Positions 43,473 to 53,452 of a stretch of 64,000 nucleotides of DNA are shown piece by piece (position 1 is the first letter of the stretch; each line of letters starts with the position of its first letter). Below the pieces are notes generated by a model, which made no database searches, was not told where the DNA came from, and saw only the letters and a list, made by a program, of their open reading frames with translations. Both the position numbers and the translations under genes were made by a program. The stretch spans positions 10,653,501 through 10,717,500 of the forward strand of contig NZ_AP024745.1 of NCBI RefSeq assembly GCF_019704555.1. The letters run 5' to 3'. This stretch comes from Actinoplanes sp. L3-i22. Lineage in GTDB: Bacteria; Actinomycetota; Actinomycetes; Mycobacteriales; Micromonosporaceae.

Positions 43473-45261
43473 GCGGCCTGCGCAGGGTGACCGCGGTGCC
43501 CTCCGGGGAGCGGTGCACCGACAGCTCGGTCAGCGCGCCGATCAGCGCCAGCCCACGACCGCGGAAACCGGCGTCCCCGGCCGGCCGCCACCGCCCGGTG
43601 TCCCGGACGGTCACCACGATCGCGTCGTGGTGCGTCGACGCCTCCACCGTGATCCACGGCTCGGCCGGCTCGATCGGGTGCTCGATCGCGTTCGCCGCCG
43701 CCTCGGAGACCGCCACGGTCAGGTCGAACACGTCCGCCTCCGGCACCCCGTGCGCGGCCAGGAAATCCTCCAGCCGCTGGCGCAGCACGCTGAGCCGGGT
43801 CGGATCGGCCGGCAGCCGCATGACGAACTCCCGCGGCTCGGTCACTTCCAGCGCGATCATCGCGATGTCGTCCCGTCGTACCTGGCGGCCGGCCTTCGCC
43901 AGCAGCATGTCCAGCAGGTCCTCGACGTGCTCGGTGGGCTCGGCCACGTCCGCGGTCAGCTCGGCCAGCCCGGTGTCGATGCCCTGGCGCCGATCCTCGA
44001 CCAGCCCGTCGGTGTAGAGCAGCAGCCGGTCACCCGGGGCGAGCTGGACCTCCCTGGTCGGATAGGGCACGTCGCCGAGCGCGCCGATCGGCGGCCCGAG
44101 CGCGGTCCGGTAGAAGAACGTGCCCGGTTCCCCGGGGGTCACCCGGATCGGTGACGGGTGCCCGGCCGAGGAGTAGCGCATCACCCGGGTGTGCGGATCG
44201 AAGCGCAGGCAGAAGACCGTGGCGAACTGCCGCCGGCCCATCGTGTCGACCAACCGGTTGAGCCGGCTCAGGGCCGGACCACAATCAAAACCTTCGAGGA
44301 CGTACGCCCGGAGCGCGTTCCGCAGCTGGCCCATGGTGGCCGCCGCGGCCACGCCCTTGCCCACCACGTCGCCGATGACCAGGTACAACCGGCCGCCGGG
44401 GGCGGCGATCACGTCGTACCAGTCGCCACCGACCCGGGCCTCGCTGCTGCCGGCCACGTACCGGCTGGCCACCACCGCGCCGGCGACCCGCGGCAGGGAC
44501 TGCGGGAGCAGGCTGTGCTGCAGGGTCCGGGCGATCCGGTGCTCGATCTCGTACCGGCGCGCGCCGGCCAGCCGCAGCCCGATCAGCCGGGCCAGCGGGG
44601 TGAGCGCGACCGGCTCGACCGGCCCGCCCGCGCCGGACCAGACCCGCAGCTCGCCGAGCGCCGTCCCGGCGGTGTCCGGCAGCGGCAGCACCAGATCCGG
44701 CTCGGCCGCCGCCGCGGCGCCGCCGTCCCGCTCGGCCCGCGCGTCCGGCGCGGTCAGCACCACCCGGCCGGCCGCCGTCATCGCCTGCACGTGCCGGGCC
44801 GCCACGTCCAGCACCTCGGCGGTGCCGGTCACCACGTTCAAGGCGACCGCGGCGTCCATCAGGATCCGGCCGGTGGTCTCGGCGAGGATGCACAGGACGC
44901 CGCCGATCGAGCCGTCCCCGGCCCGGATCGGGTCACACGAAACGGTGAAGTACGCCTCGCCGACCCGCCGGTCGGTGGCGACCAGCCCGTCGTCGGTCGC
45001 GAACACCCGCCGGACCAGGTCGTCGAACTGCCCGGTCACGGCCGGGCAGGCGTCATTGTGGAACGGGACGCGGGCCGGCCCCCAGAAGATCATGATCGGC
45101 GTCCGCGAGGCCAGCATCGTGATCACCGCGCCGGTCAGCTCCGGCGGCCAGGTCGACGGGTCCCCGGCCGGTGCGGCCGACCAGTCCCGATCGGCCATCC
45201 GCCGGCCCATCTCGCCGCCACGCTCGAAAGCGATGCGCAGCCGGGCCGGCAGGGCGCCCAT
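43465..45261 (-). CDS. PAS/GAF-SpoIIE (PP2C-type) phosphatase with RsbW-like kinase domain
   Basis: 598 aa from the ATG at 45261, with GGGAGG upstream. A PAS-like domain spans about 40-130, a GAF-like domain about 135-240, and a SpoIIE-type PP2C phosphatase about 260-460 (VGGDWYDVIA, DVVGKGVAAAATMGQLR, LYTDGLVEDR). A C-terminal HATPase like RsbW anti-sigma kinases ends it (LTVAVSEAAANAIEHPI). A protein with both phosphatase and kinase/anti-sigma ends can switch a sigma factor through the STAS protein encoded opposite. No sigma factor is nearby. Confidence 0.93.
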   Translation of the reverse strand: MGALPARLRIAFERGGEMGRRMADRDWSAAPAGDPSTWPPELTGAVITMLASRTPIMIFWGPARVPFHNDACPAVTGQFDDLVRRVFATDDGLVATDRRVGEAYFTVSCDPIRAGDGSIGGVLCILAETTGRILMDAAVALNVVTGTAEVLDVAARHVQAMTAAGRVVLTAPDARAERDGGAAAAAEPDLVLPLPDTAGTALGELRVWSGAGGPVEPVALTPLARLIGLRLAGARRYEIEHRIARTLQHSLLPQSLPRVAGAVVASRYVAGSSEARVGGDWYDVIAAPGGRLYLVIGDVVGKGVAAAATMGQLRNALRAYVLEGFDCGPALSRLNRLVDTMGRRQFATVFCLRFDPHTRVMRYSSAGHPSPIRVTPGEPGTFFYRTALGPPIGALGDVPYPTREVQLAPGDRLLLYTDGLVEDRRQGIDTGLAELTADVAEPTEHVEDLLDMLLAKAGRQVRRDDIAMIALEVTEPREFVMRLPADPTRLSVLRQRLEDFLAAHGVPEADVFDLTVAVSEAAANAIEHPIEPAEPWITVEASTHHDAIVVTVRDTGRWRPAGDAGFRGRGLALIGALTELSVHRSPEGTAVTLRRPLT

Positions 45262-45334
45262 GTGAAGCCTCCCGTGGGGGTCGGGTGACCGGGAATGATC
45301 CGGCCCGTGGCACGTTAACACCGGGCCGGCGCTT

Positions 45335-46075
45335 CTACAGAACCGCGCCGACCCGCCGGCCGATCGAGGCGGCCTGGGTCAGGGCCGCGAAGACCCGCAG
45401 ATCCGCCATCCGCTCCGGATGCCACTGCACGCCCAGCGCGAAGGTCCGCCCCGGGTGCTCGAGGATCTCCACCACCCGGTCGTCCGGGCACCAGCCGGTC
45501 GCCACGCACTCGCCCGGGTCCGCCACCGCCTGGTGGTGGAACGAGTTCACCGTGGTGTGCCGGCCGAACAGCTCGTACGCGCGGGTGCCCTCGGCGATCA
45601 CCACGTCGTGCCGGCCGTAGTCACCGGCGCTCGCCGCCAGCGGGTCGGTGCCGGCGTGCGCCCGGTGCCGGTCGTGCTTGATCAGGTCGGGCAGGTGCTG
45701 GTGCAGCGAGCCGCCGGTGGCCACCGCCATCACCTGGTGCCCCCGGCACACCCCGAGCACCGGCAGGTCCATCTCCAGCGCGGCGCGCATCAGCATCAGC
45801 TCCGAGGCGTCGCGCACCGCGTCCACCTCGGTCTCCGGGTGCGGCTCGGCGCCGTAGCCCGCCGGGTCGACGTCGCCGCCGCCGGTGAACACGATGCCGT
45901 CCAGCGATTCGAGCACGTCGGTGCCGGGGTCGTCGGGGGTGATCAGCACCGCCCGGCCGCCGCTCTCGTGCACCGCCTTGACGTAGGTCATCGGCAGCAT
46001 CCCGGCCATCATCTCGTTGCGGCCGAAGTGCACGTACTGGGCGTACGAGGTGAGGCCGATCAGCGGTCTGCGCAT
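45335..46075 (-). CDS. Gamma-glutamyl-gamma-aminobutyrate hydrolase family protein (PuuD-like, 1)
   Basis: 246 aa class I glutamine amidotransferase fold from the ATG at 46075. The nucleophile lies in LGVCRGHQVMA, and the histidine/glutamate in HHQAV and VQWHPER. FTGGGDVDPAGYG is the family's substrate loop. PuuD hydrolyses gamma-glutamyl-GABA in putrescine breakdown. It is the last gene of the catabolic cluster and a diverged tandem duplicate of the gene at 46093; the two stop/start regions are 17 nt apart. Confidence 0.88.
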   Translation of the reverse strand: MRRPLIGLTSYAQYVHFGRNEMMAGMLPMTYVKAVHESGGRAVLITPDDPGTDVLESLDGIVFTGGGDVDPAGYGAEPHPETEVDAVRDASELMLMRAALEMDLPVLGVCRGHQVMAVATGGSLHQHLPDLIKHDRHRAHAGTDPLAASAGDYGRHDVVIAEGTRAYELFGRHTTVNSFHHQAVADPGECVATGWCPDDRVVEILEHPGRTFALGVQWHPERMADLRVFAALTQAASIGRRVGAVL

Positions 46076-46092
46076 GAGGGTGCGTGTCTCCT

Positions 46093-46782
46093 TCAGCTTC
46101 GTGCGGCCGCCGCCACCAGAGCGCCGAAGAGACGTCGGTCCCGGCTCACCTCGGGGTGCCACTGCACGCCGAGCAGGAATCGCCGGGCCGGGTCCTCGAC
46201 CGCTTCGGGCAGGCCGTCCTCGGCCCGGCCGGTGACGGTCAGCTTGCCCGGATCGGCGACGCCCTGATGGTGGAAGCAGTTGATGGTCAGGTCGTCACCC
46301 ATCAGCCCGGCGATCCGGCTGCCGGGGGTGAAGACGGCTTCGTGCTCGTGATAGACCCCGGGGGCGACCCGGTGCCGCTCGTGGCCCAGCACGTCCGGCA
46401 GATGCTGGTGCAGGGTGCCGCCGTGCGCGGCCACCAGCAACTGCATGCCGCGGCAGACGCCGAGAATCGGCAGATCCCGCTCCAGCGCGGCGTCCAGCAG
46501 GGCGCGCTCGCCGGCGTCCCGCTCCGGATGGGTCACCGTGTGCGGGCCCGGCCGCTCGCCGTACAGCTCCGGGGCGAGGTCCGGCCCGCCGGCGAGCAGC
46601 AGGCCGTCCAGCACCCGCAGCACGTCGGCGTCCAGGTCGTCCGGGGGCAGCAGCACCGCCCGGCCACCGGCCAGGGTGACCGCGGCGGTGTAGTCGTGCG
46701 GAACCAGCGTGGTGGGAAGATCGCGCCAGACGCCCCAGGAGGCGGTCGACACGTACGTCGTTATCCCGATGATCGGACGCAT
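46093..46782 (-). CDS. Gamma-glutamyl-gamma-aminobutyrate hydrolase family protein (PuuD-like, 2)
   Basis: 229 aa of the same fold as its neighbour, with nucleophile LGVCRGMQLLVAAHGG and VQWHPEV at the end. The substrate loop (LAGGPDLAPELYG) differs from the first copy, suggesting a different gamma-glutamyl compound. It lies 177 nt downstream of the SDR gene. The pair may split the gamma-glutamyl chain of two products of the pathway. Confidence 0.86.
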   Translation of the reverse strand: MRPIIGITTYVSTASWGVWRDLPTTLVPHDYTAAVTLAGGRAVLLPPDDLDADVLRVLDGLLLAGGPDLAPELYGERPGPHTVTHPERDAGERALLDAALERDLPILGVCRGMQLLVAAHGGTLHQHLPDVLGHERHRVAPGVYHEHEAVFTPGSRIAGLMGDDLTINCFHHQGVADPGKLTVTGRAEDGLPEAVEDPARRFLLGVQWHPEVSRDRRLFGALVAAAARS

Positions 46783-46959
46783 CGCACCACCGTAGTCACC
46801 ACTCCACAGGTTTCCCCCGGACAGGCGCGCGGCGCCGACGATCCGGCGCCGCGCGACGGGCCCTTCTGTCCTACCCCAGACGGGGATCTGAGCCCGCCTG
46901 AGCAGGGATTCGACCCCTGTTCAAGGATGCCGTGCCCGGCCCGGGGACCGCCTAAACGT

Positions 46960-47724
46960 TTACAGCGGCGTTACATACGCACCGGTGATACCGCCGTCGA
47001 CGACGAACTGCGACGCGGTCATGAACGACGCGTCGTCGCTGGCCAGGAACGCCACCGCGGCGGCGATCTCGTCCGGCTCGGCGAACCGGCCCATCGGCAC
47101 GTGCACCAGGCGGCGGGCGGCCCGCTCCGGGTCCTTCGCGAACAGCTCCAGCAGCAGCGGGGTGGCCACCGGGCCGGGGCAGAGCGCGTTGATCCGGATG
47201 CCCTCGCGGGCGAACTGGACGCCCAGCTCCCGGGTCATCGCCAGCACGCCGCCCTTGCTGGCGGTGTAGGCGATCTGCGACGTCGCCGCCCCGAGCAGGG
47301 CCACGAACGACGCGGTGTTGATGATCGAGCCCTTGCCCTGCCGCTGCATGTGCGGGATCGCGTACTTGCAGCAGAAGAAGACGCTGGTGGTGTTGACCCG
47401 GAGCACCCGCTCCCAGGCGTCGATCCCGGTGACCAGGATCGAGTCGTCGTCGGGCGGGGAGATGCCGGCGTTGTTGAACGCGATGTCGACTTTTCCGTGC
47501 CGCGCGACGACGCCGTCGAAGAGGGCCTTGACCTGCTCCTCGTCGCTGACGTCGCAGGCCACGAACTCGCCGCCGACCTCGTCGGCGATGGCTTTGCCCG
47601 CTTCGGCGGAGATATCGACACAAACGACGAAAGCCCCCTCGGCGGCGAACCGCCGGGCGGTGGCCAGACCGATACCGCTGCCGGCGCCGGTGATCACGGC
47701 GACCCGGTCCTGTAGACGCTCCAC
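46960..47724 (-). CDS. SDR-family NAD(P)-dependent oxidoreductase
   Basis: 254 aa from a GTG at 47724, with GGGAGA upstream, 2 nt after the ALDH stop. Cofactor site ITGAGSGIGLA; D near residue 38 (VVCVDIS) suggests NAD(H). The NNAG motif is present, and the catalytic SxnYxxxK reads TSQIAYTASKG. The C-terminus is DGGITGAYVTPL. It probably oxidises or reduces an alcohol or aldehyde intermediate in the amine pathway, although many substrates are possible. Confidence 0.9.
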   Translation of the reverse strand: MERLQDRVAVITGAGSGIGLATARRFAAEGAFVVCVDISAEAGKAIADEVGGEFVACDVSDEEQVKALFDGVVARHGKVDIAFNNAGISPPDDDSILVTGIDAWERVLRVNTTSVFFCCKYAIPHMQRQGKGSIINTASFVALLGAATSQIAYTASKGGVLAMTRELGVQFAREGIRINALCPGPVATPLLLELFAKDPERAARRLVHVPMGRFAEPDEIAAAVAFLASDDASFMTASQFVVDGGITGAYVTPL

Positions 47725-47726
47725 TA

Positions 47727-49088
47727 TCAATCTCCCGTAGCCAGGAACACGTTTTTCACATCGGTGAACGACAGCAGCGCGTCCGGACCCAGTTCGCGGC
47801 CGAGGCCGGACTGCTTCATCCCGCCGAACGGGGTCCAGTACCGCACCGACGAATTGCTGTTGACGCTCAGGGCGCCGGTCTCCACCCCGCGGGCCGCCCG
47901 CAGCGCGCGGCCGAGGTCCCGGGTCCAGATCGAGCCGGAGAGGCCGTACTCGGTGTCGTTGGCCAGGCGGATCGCCTCGGCCTCGTCGCGGAACGGGAGG
48001 ACGGAGACGACCGGGCCGAAGATCTCCTCGCGCCAGTGCCGATCGCCGGCACTCGACGCGAGCAGCACGGTCGGCGGGAACCACCAGCCTTCGCCGGCCG
48101 GCTTGTCCCCGCGGAACGCCACGTCGGAGCCGTCGACATAGGACGCCACCGTGTCGCGCTGGCCGGCGGAGATCAGCGGACCCATTTCGGACAAATCACT
48201 GGAAGGGTCCAATACCCGAAATTTCTTGACGGCTGACTCGAACAGGCCGAGGAACTTGTCGTAGACCGACGCCTCGACCAGCAACCGCGACCGGGCACAG
48301 CAGTCCTGCCCCGCGTTGTCGAAGACGGCCCCCGGCGCCGCGGCCGCGGCCTTCTCCAGATCCGCGTCCGCGAAGATCACGTTGGCGCTCTTGCCGCCCA
48401 GCTCCAGCGTCACCCGCTTCACCTGATCGGCACAGCCCGCCATGATCGACTTGCCCACCTCGGTGGAGCCGGTGAAGCAGACCTTGCGGACCGCCGGATG
48501 GGTGACGAACCGCTGCCCGACCACCCGACCCTTGCCGGGCAGCACCTGGAAGACGCCCTCCGGCAGGCCGGCCTCGAGGGCCAGCTCGGCGAGCCGGATC
48601 GCGGTCAGCGGAGTGAGCTCGGCCGGCTTGAGGACGACCGTGTTGCCGGCCGCCAGCGCCGGGGCGAACCCCCAGCCGGCGATCGGCATCGGGAAGTTCC
48701 ACGGCACGATGATCCCGACCACGCCGAGCGGCTCGTGGAACGTGATGTCCACGCCGCCGGCCACCGGGATCTGCCGGCCGGAGAGCCGCTCCGGGGCGCC
48801 GGCGTAGTAGTTCAGCACGTCCCGGACGTTGCCGGCCTCCCAGCGCGCGTTGCCGATGGTGTGGCCGGCGTTCCGTACCTCCAATTGGGCCAGCTCTTCG
48901 AGGTGTTCCTCGACGACCGCCGCGAAGCGGCGGAGCAACCGCGCCCGGTCGCCGGGCGCGACCGCCCGCCATCCCTCGAAAGCCTTGCTCGCACGCTCGA
49001 TCGCCGCGTCGGTCTCGGTCAGATCCAGCGACGGTACGGTCGTGAAGACCGCCCCCGTCGCCGGATTGATCACGTCAGTAGTCCCCAC
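47727..49088 (-). CDS. Aldehyde dehydrogenase (PuuC/gabD-like)
   Basis: 453 aa from the GTG at 49088 (an upstream ATG at 49124 overlaps the ligase gene). [12 protein letters not shown] and [11 protein letters not shown] bind NAD; the general base lies in ELGGKSANV and the nucleophile in [10 protein letters not shown] (the first Cys after GQD). [14 protein letters not shown] is near the C-terminus. In context it should oxidise a gamma-glutamylated aminoaldehyde to the acid, as PuuC does. It overlaps the SDR region closely, so the genes form one transcript. Confidence 0.92.
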   Translation of the reverse strand: MGTTDVINPATGAVFTTVPSLDLTETDAAIERASKAFEGWRAVAPGDRARLLRRFAAVVEEHLEELAQLEVRNAGHTIGNARWEAGNVRDVLNYYAGAPERLSGRQIPVAGGVDITFHEPLGVVGIIVPWNFPMPIAGWGFAPALAAGNTVVLKPAELTPLTAIRLAELALEAGLPEGVFQVLPGKGRVVGQRFVTHPAVRKVCFTGSTEVGKSIMAGCADQVKRVTLELGGKSANVIFADADLEKAAAAAPGAVFDNAGQDCCARSRLLVEASVYDKFLGLFESAVKKFRVLDPSSDLSEMGPLISAGQRDTVASYVDGSDVAFRGDKPAGEGWWFPPTVLLASSAGDRHWREEIFGPVVSVLPFRDEAEAIRLANDTEYGLSGSIWTRDLGRALRAARGVETGALSVNSNSSVRYWTPFGGMKQSGLGRELGPDALLSFTDVKNVFLATGD

Positions 49089-49104
49089 GCCAAGATCCTC
49101 ACAC

Positions 49105-50451
49105 TCAGAGACGCTCAAATCCACGGCGTAGTTCCCAGTCGGTCACCGCGGCGTCGAAAGCGGCCAGCTCCACCCGACCCATGTTCGCGTAGTGGGCGAC
49201 CACATCCGCCCCGAACGCCTCGGTCGCCCGCTCCGACGACTCCCAGAGGCCGGTCGCCTCGCGCAACGTCGCGGGCACCCGCCCCGCGTCGGGGTCCAGG
49301 TAAGCATTCCCGACAAACTCGTCTTCGAGCGACAATTCGGATTCGATGCCGTGGACCGCGCCCGCGACCAGGGCGGCGATCGCCAGGTACGGGTTCACGT
49401 CCCCGCCCGGCACCCGGTTCTCCACCCGCATGCCCTCGCCGTGCCCGGCGATCCGCAGCGCGCAGGTCCGGTTGTCCACCCCCCAGCGCAGCGCGGTCGG
49501 CGCGAACGAGCCCGGCTGGTACCGCTTGTACGAGTTGATGTTCGGCGCGAACAGCAGGCTGAACTCCCGCATCGTGGCGAGCAGCCCGGCCAGCACCCGC
49601 TGCCCGGTCACGCTGAGGTGGGCCGGCCCGTCGCCGAGCATGGCCGACTTGTTCTCCGCGTCGCGCAGCGAGAAGTGGATGTGACAGGAGTTGCCCTCGC
49701 GCTCGTTGGGCTTGGCCATGAAGGTCAGCGCCATGCCCTCCTGCGCGGCGATCTCCTTCGCCCCGTTCTTGTAGACGACGTGGTTGTCCGCGGCGGCGAG
49801 CGCGTCGGCGTAGCGGAACGCGATCTCGTGCTGGCCGTAGTTGCACTCGCCCTTGGCGCTCTCCGGGAGCAGGCCCGCGCCGTACATCTCGTTGCGGATT
49901 CTGCGCAGCAGCGGCTCCACGCGAGCCGTGCCCAGCAACGAGTAGTCCACATTGTACTGGTTTGCCGGAATCAACCCCCGGTAGTTCGACGAAAAGGCTT
50001 CCTCATACGTGTCCTTGTAGAGGATGAACTCCAACTCCGTACCGGCGAACGCGGTCAGCCCGTGCGCGGCCAGCCGCTCCAGCTGACGCTGCAGGATCTG
50101 CCGCGGAGACGCCGTGACCGGCGCCCCCGCGGTGTCGAACAGGTCGGCGAGCACCAGCGCGGTGCCCGGCTGCCACGGCACCTTGCGCAGCGAGCCGAAG
50201 TCCGGCCGCATCACGAAGTCGCCGTAACCGGTGGACCAGGAGGACATCGCGTAGCCGTCGACGGTGTTCATGTCGACGTCCACCGCCAGCAGGTAGTTGC
50301 AGCCCTCACTGCCGCCGCCGACCACCTCGTTCATGAAGTACTGCCCGTGCAGGCGTTTGCCCTGCAACCGGCCCTGCATGTCGGTCAGCGCCAGCAGCAC
50401 GGTGTCGATCGAGCCGTTGCCGACCGCTACGTCCAGGTCCTCGAGATCCAT
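49105..50451 (-). CDS. Glutamine-synthetase-family gamma-glutamyl-amine ligase (PuuA/GlnA3-like)
   Basis: 448 aa. GS-fold motifs include [32 protein letters not shown] and [13 protein letters not shown]. It lacks the adenylylation loop and has the short N-terminus of GS-like polyamine/ethanolamine ligases. These enzymes couple glutamate to an amine (for example putrescine, spermidine or ethanolamine). It lies between an amino acid/amine permease and an aldehyde dehydrogenase. The exact amine cannot be told from sequence. Confidence 0.9.
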   Translation of the reverse strand: MDLEDLDVAVGNGSIDTVLLALTDMQGRLQGKRLHGQYFMNEVVGGGSEGCNYLLAVDVDMNTVDGYAMSSWSTGYGDFVMRPDFGSLRKVPWQPGTALVLADLFDTAGAPVTASPRQILQRQLERLAAHGLTAFAGTELEFILYKDTYEEAFSSNYRGLIPANQYNVDYSLLGTARVEPLLRRIRNEMYGAGLLPESAKGECNYGQHEIAFRYADALAAADNHVVYKNGAKEIAAQEGMALTFMAKPNEREGNSCHIHFSLRDAENKSAMLGDGPAHLSVTGQRVLAGLLATMREFSLLFAPNINSYKRYQPGSFAPTALRWGVDNRTCALRIAGHGEGMRVENRVPGGDVNPYLAIAALVAGAVHGIESELSLEDEFVGNAYLDPDAGRVPATLREATGLWESSERATEAFGADVVAHYANMGRVELAAFDAAVTDWELRRGFERL

Positions 50452-50463
50452 GGAACAGTCCTA

Positions 50464-51999
50464 TCAGTCGTTGGTGGTCGGCATGGTCTGCTCGCCGTGC
50501 GCGGCCGCCTCCAGCAGGTTCGACCGGGGGCCGGTGAACCACTTGCGGGCGCTCGCGAACCACCAGATCGTCGCGCCGCCGACCACGATCGCCACCGCGA
50601 CGATGGTGTAGTTGAAGTTCTTCGCGGTGATCGGGCCGGCCGTCGGGAGCACGAACAGCACGCAGATGATGACTACCCAGACGATCGAGATCCACCCGAT
50701 CGGCGCGCTCCACTTCCCGAGGTTCCACGGGCCGACCTGGAAGTCCGCCTTGCGGCGCCGGAGGAAAACCGGTCCGACGTACGCGATGTACAGGCCGATC
50801 ACCGCGATGGAGGTGGCCGCGGCGTACGCGGTCGTGTTCCAGAGCGACGGCAGCACCAGGATCGTCGAGATCGTCACGCACAGCCAGATCGAGTTGGTCG
50901 GCGTGCCGGTGCGCGCGTTGACCTGCTTCCACAGCCGGGAGCCGGGCAGCGCGCCGTCCCGGGCGAACGCGTACGACATCCGGGAGTTCGCGGTCACCGA
51001 CGCCATCCCGCAGAACCACTGCGCGACCATGCAGATGAACAGCAGGAACGTACCGGTGTTGTGGCCCACCGCGTCGATGAAGATCTGCGCCGGCGGCAAC
51101 CCGAGCGAGGTGGTCGCCTCGGCGTCGTAGTCCTGGATCGACCAGGTGATCGCGAACAGCAGCACGAAGCCGGCGATCACCGAGACGACCACGGAGAGCA
51201 CGATGCCCCGGGGCGCCGCGTTGGCCGCGTCGTGCGTCTCCTCGGCCACGTGCGCGGACGCGTCGTAGCCGGTGTACGTGTACTGCGCCATCAACAGTCC
51301 GATCAGGACGGCGTAGACGCTCGCCCCGGCGAACCCGAACCCGGTCGTGTTGCGGACCTCGAAGAACACCTCGGAGATCGGCTTGTGCTGGTCCGGGATG
51401 ACGGCCAGCACGACCACGATCACCGCGACCCCGACCAGGTGCCACCAGGCGCTGACGTCGGAGAGCAGCCGCACCAGGTTCACGCCGAACGTGTTCAGCA
51501 GCCCGTGCACGATGATGATGACCAGGAAGATCAGGAAGGTCCGCCCGGGCGTCACCTCCATGTCGAAGGTCAGGCTCAGGAACGCCGCGGTGGTGATCGC
51601 CGCCCCGAAGTCGATCGCCGCGGTGACCGCGACCTCGCCGAGGAAGTTGAACCAGCCGATGAACCAGGCCCAGGCCGCCTTGTTCTGCTTGGCCAGCGCC
51701 GCGGCCCACCAGTAGAGCGCACCGGCCGTCGGATAGGCCGAGCAGACCTCGGCCATCGCCAGCGCCACCAGGGTGACCATGATGCCGACGAAGAGCCAGC
51801 CGAGCGTGATCGCGGCCGGGCCACCGGCGTTCATCGCGATCACGTAGGACGTGATCGCACCGGCCAGAATCGAGATGATCGAGAAGGAGACGGCAAAGTT
51901 GGAGAAGCCGGACAACCGGCGGTGAAGTTCCTGCTTGTATCCGAGCTGAGCGAGACGTTCCTCGTCAGTGCTGGTGACGGCGGCTGGTTCAGTGCTCAT
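50464..51999 (-). CDS. APC-superfamily amine/amino acid permease
   Basis: 511 aa with about twelve membrane segments. The N-terminal FSNFAVSFSIISILAGAITSY and the consensus YTGYDASAHVAEETHDAANAAPRGI are typical of the amino-acid/polyamine/GABA permease group (bacterial eukaryotic-type permeases). The likely substrate is the amine processed by the downstream ligase. It leads the cluster and has a plausible upstream promoter. Confidence 0.92.
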   Translation of the reverse strand: MSTEPAAVTSTDEERLAQLGYKQELHRRLSGFSNFAVSFSIISILAGAITSYVIAMNAGGPAAITLGWLFVGIMVTLVALAMAEVCSAYPTAGALYWWAAALAKQNKAAWAWFIGWFNFLGEVAVTAAIDFGAAITTAAFLSLTFDMEVTPGRTFLIFLVIIIVHGLLNTFGVNLVRLLSDVSAWWHLVGVAVIVVVLAVIPDQHKPISEVFFEVRNTTGFGFAGASVYAVLIGLLMAQYTYTGYDASAHVAEETHDAANAAPRGIVLSVVVSVIAGFVLLFAITWSIQDYDAEATTSLGLPPAQIFIDAVGHNTGTFLLFICMVAQWFCGMASVTANSRMSYAFARDGALPGSRLWKQVNARTGTPTNSIWLCVTISTILVLPSLWNTTAYAAATSIAVIGLYIAYVGPVFLRRRKADFQVGPWNLGKWSAPIGWISIVWVVIICVLFVLPTAGPITAKNFNYTIVAVAIVVGGATIWWFASARKWFTGPRSNLLEAAAHGEQTMPTTND

Positions 52000-52396
52000 G
52001 CGCGAGCTCCCTATGCCGAAGGTGTGACCTGAGCCACGGGTTTCGGTGATGATCGCTCCGCTGTGTTACGGCCGTCAATGATCAGAGTTAATTGCGTTGC
52101 CGGTTGTCGCGGCCGGTGCGAGCCTTGACCACATCAGGGCGGTCGCTCGGCAGGTTTCCGCCCGGGTTGTCGACAACCCACCCGCGGTGATGCGGGGCGC
52201 GGTCACCTCTCTCTTCCCGCACGCGGCGGCACGGCCGCGAGCGCCCGCCCCGCATCACTGCCCTTTAAACCCCTTTTGCGGTACGTCCTGGCCCAGCCCC
52301 CAACCGCAACCGAAAGCCCCTGGTCCACAGACGCCAGGTCGTCCCGGTGCCGGGCCGCCCGGCGCCGTCGTCACCCGTCCACAACGGAGCGACTCA
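52000..52396. other. 397-bp gap: permease promoter region
   Basis: No gene is evident. A candidate promoter is given separately. The rest (52100-52396) is GC-rich with a short AT-richer patch (CTTTAAACCCCTTTTGCGG) and shows no strong hairpin or repeat. It separates the amine cluster from the convergently unrelated ABC permease gene. Confidence 0.5.
52049..52078 (-). promoter_or_regulatory. Candidate promoter of the amine catabolic cluster
   Basis: On the minus strand TTGACG (52078-52073) and GATCAT (52054-52049) are separated by 18 nt. GATCAT is also present just before the -35, giving a direct repeat that could serve a regulator. The permease ATG is 50 nt downstream. Confidence 0.35.
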
Positions 52397-53452
52397 TCAG
52401 GAGCGGCGCAGGGCCGTCATGAAGTTCGTCCGGACCTGGGTTCGCAGCAGCGACCCGGAGTAGACGCGGGCGCCCACCCCGAGCAGCCCCACCGCCGTGA
52501 CCGCCAGCAGCACCAGGGCCACCACCGGCTCCCAGATCGCCGCGCCGCCGTCGAACAGGCGGATCGGCATCGCGATCGGCGAGGAGAACGGGATGTAGGA
52601 GAGCACCTTCATCGCCACCCCGTCGTGCGGGACGCTGAGGACCGCGAAGAACGGGATCAGGACCAGCATCTGCACCGGCACCGTGGTGCTGGTCAGCTCC
52701 TCCTGGCGGGAGGCGAGCGCGCCCACCCCGGCCCAGAGCGCGGCCAGCATGACGAAGCCGATCACGAAGAACGGCACGAACCAGCCGATCGCCGGGAGCG
52801 CGGCGGAGATCAGGCCGGGGGCCGTGTCGGTGGCGCTCATCCCCACGATCGCGACCAGGGCGAGCAGCGCCACCTGGCCGAACGCGAGCAGGGTCAGCGC
52901 GAACACCTTGCCGGCCAGCAGCGCGCGCACCGGGATGCTGGCGACCAGGATCTCCACGATCCGGGTCTGCTTCTCCTCGACGACGCTCTGCGCGATCTGC
53001 ATCCCGAACGTGAACGAGGTGAAGAAGAACAGCATCGCGAACGCCAGCGGCACGATCACCTTCAGGAACGGGTCGACGTCGCTCGGCTCCAGCAGCCGGA
53101 CCTGCGGCTCGACGCTGAGCGCCTGCACCACGTCGCCGGGGCTCTCGTCGTCGCCGACCACGACCGGGCCGGGCAGCACCGCGGCGTCCACCTCGCCGTC
53201 CCGGACGAGCTGCTCGGCGGTGGCCGTGTCAGCGACCGTCCGTACCTCGAAGCCGTGTTCCTGAAGGACGGCGACGGAGGCGCCGTCGGTGACCGCGACC
53301 TTGGCCGGCCCGCTGTTGAGCAGCGCCGGCAGCACCAGCGACGCGAGCACGATGACCAGGAAGATCCCGGTGCTGAGCAGGAACGCCTTGTCGCGCAGCT
53401 TGGTCCGGATCTCCCGGGCGGCGACGAGCTGGGCAGCCTCGAACGTGGTCAC
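52397..53452 (-). CDS. ABC-2 type exporter permease (NatB-like)
   Basis: 351 aa. The N-terminal EIRTKLRDKAFLLSTGIFL leads to one membrane helix, a large extracellular domain (about 45-170) and five or six further membrane segments, with FTSFTFGMQIAQSVVEEKQTRIVEIL. This is the ABC2_membrane_3/NatB arrangement, used for drug or ion export. It overlaps the ATPase gene by 4 nt. Confidence 0.9.
   Translation of the reverse strand: MTTFEAAQLVAAREIRTKLRDKAFLLSTGIFLVIVLASLVLPALLNSGPAKVAVTDGASVAVLQEHGFEVRTVADTATAEQLVRDGEVDAAVLPGPVVVGDDESPGDVVQALSVEPQVRLLEPSDVDPFLKVIVPLAFAMLFFFTSFTFGMQIAQSVVEEKQTRIVEILVASIPVRALLAGKVFALTLLAFGQVALLALVAIVGMSATDTAPGLISAALPAIGWFVPFFVIGFVMLAALWAGVGALASRQEELTSTTVPVQMLVLIPFFAVLSVPHDGVAMKVLSYIPFSSPIAMPIRLFDGGAAIWEPVVALVLLAVTAVGLLGVGARVYSGSLLRTQVRTNFMTALRRS

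Noticed and set aside
46900..46935. tRNA-like T-arm (CAGGG-ATTCGAC-CCCTG)
   Set aside because: No acceptor stem, D-arm or anticodon arm can be found at proper distances; a short hairpin at most.
52130..52396. Gene in the gap upstream of the amine cluster
   Set aside because: Only an out-of-context open frame running into the antisense of the ABC permease; no start signal or motif.
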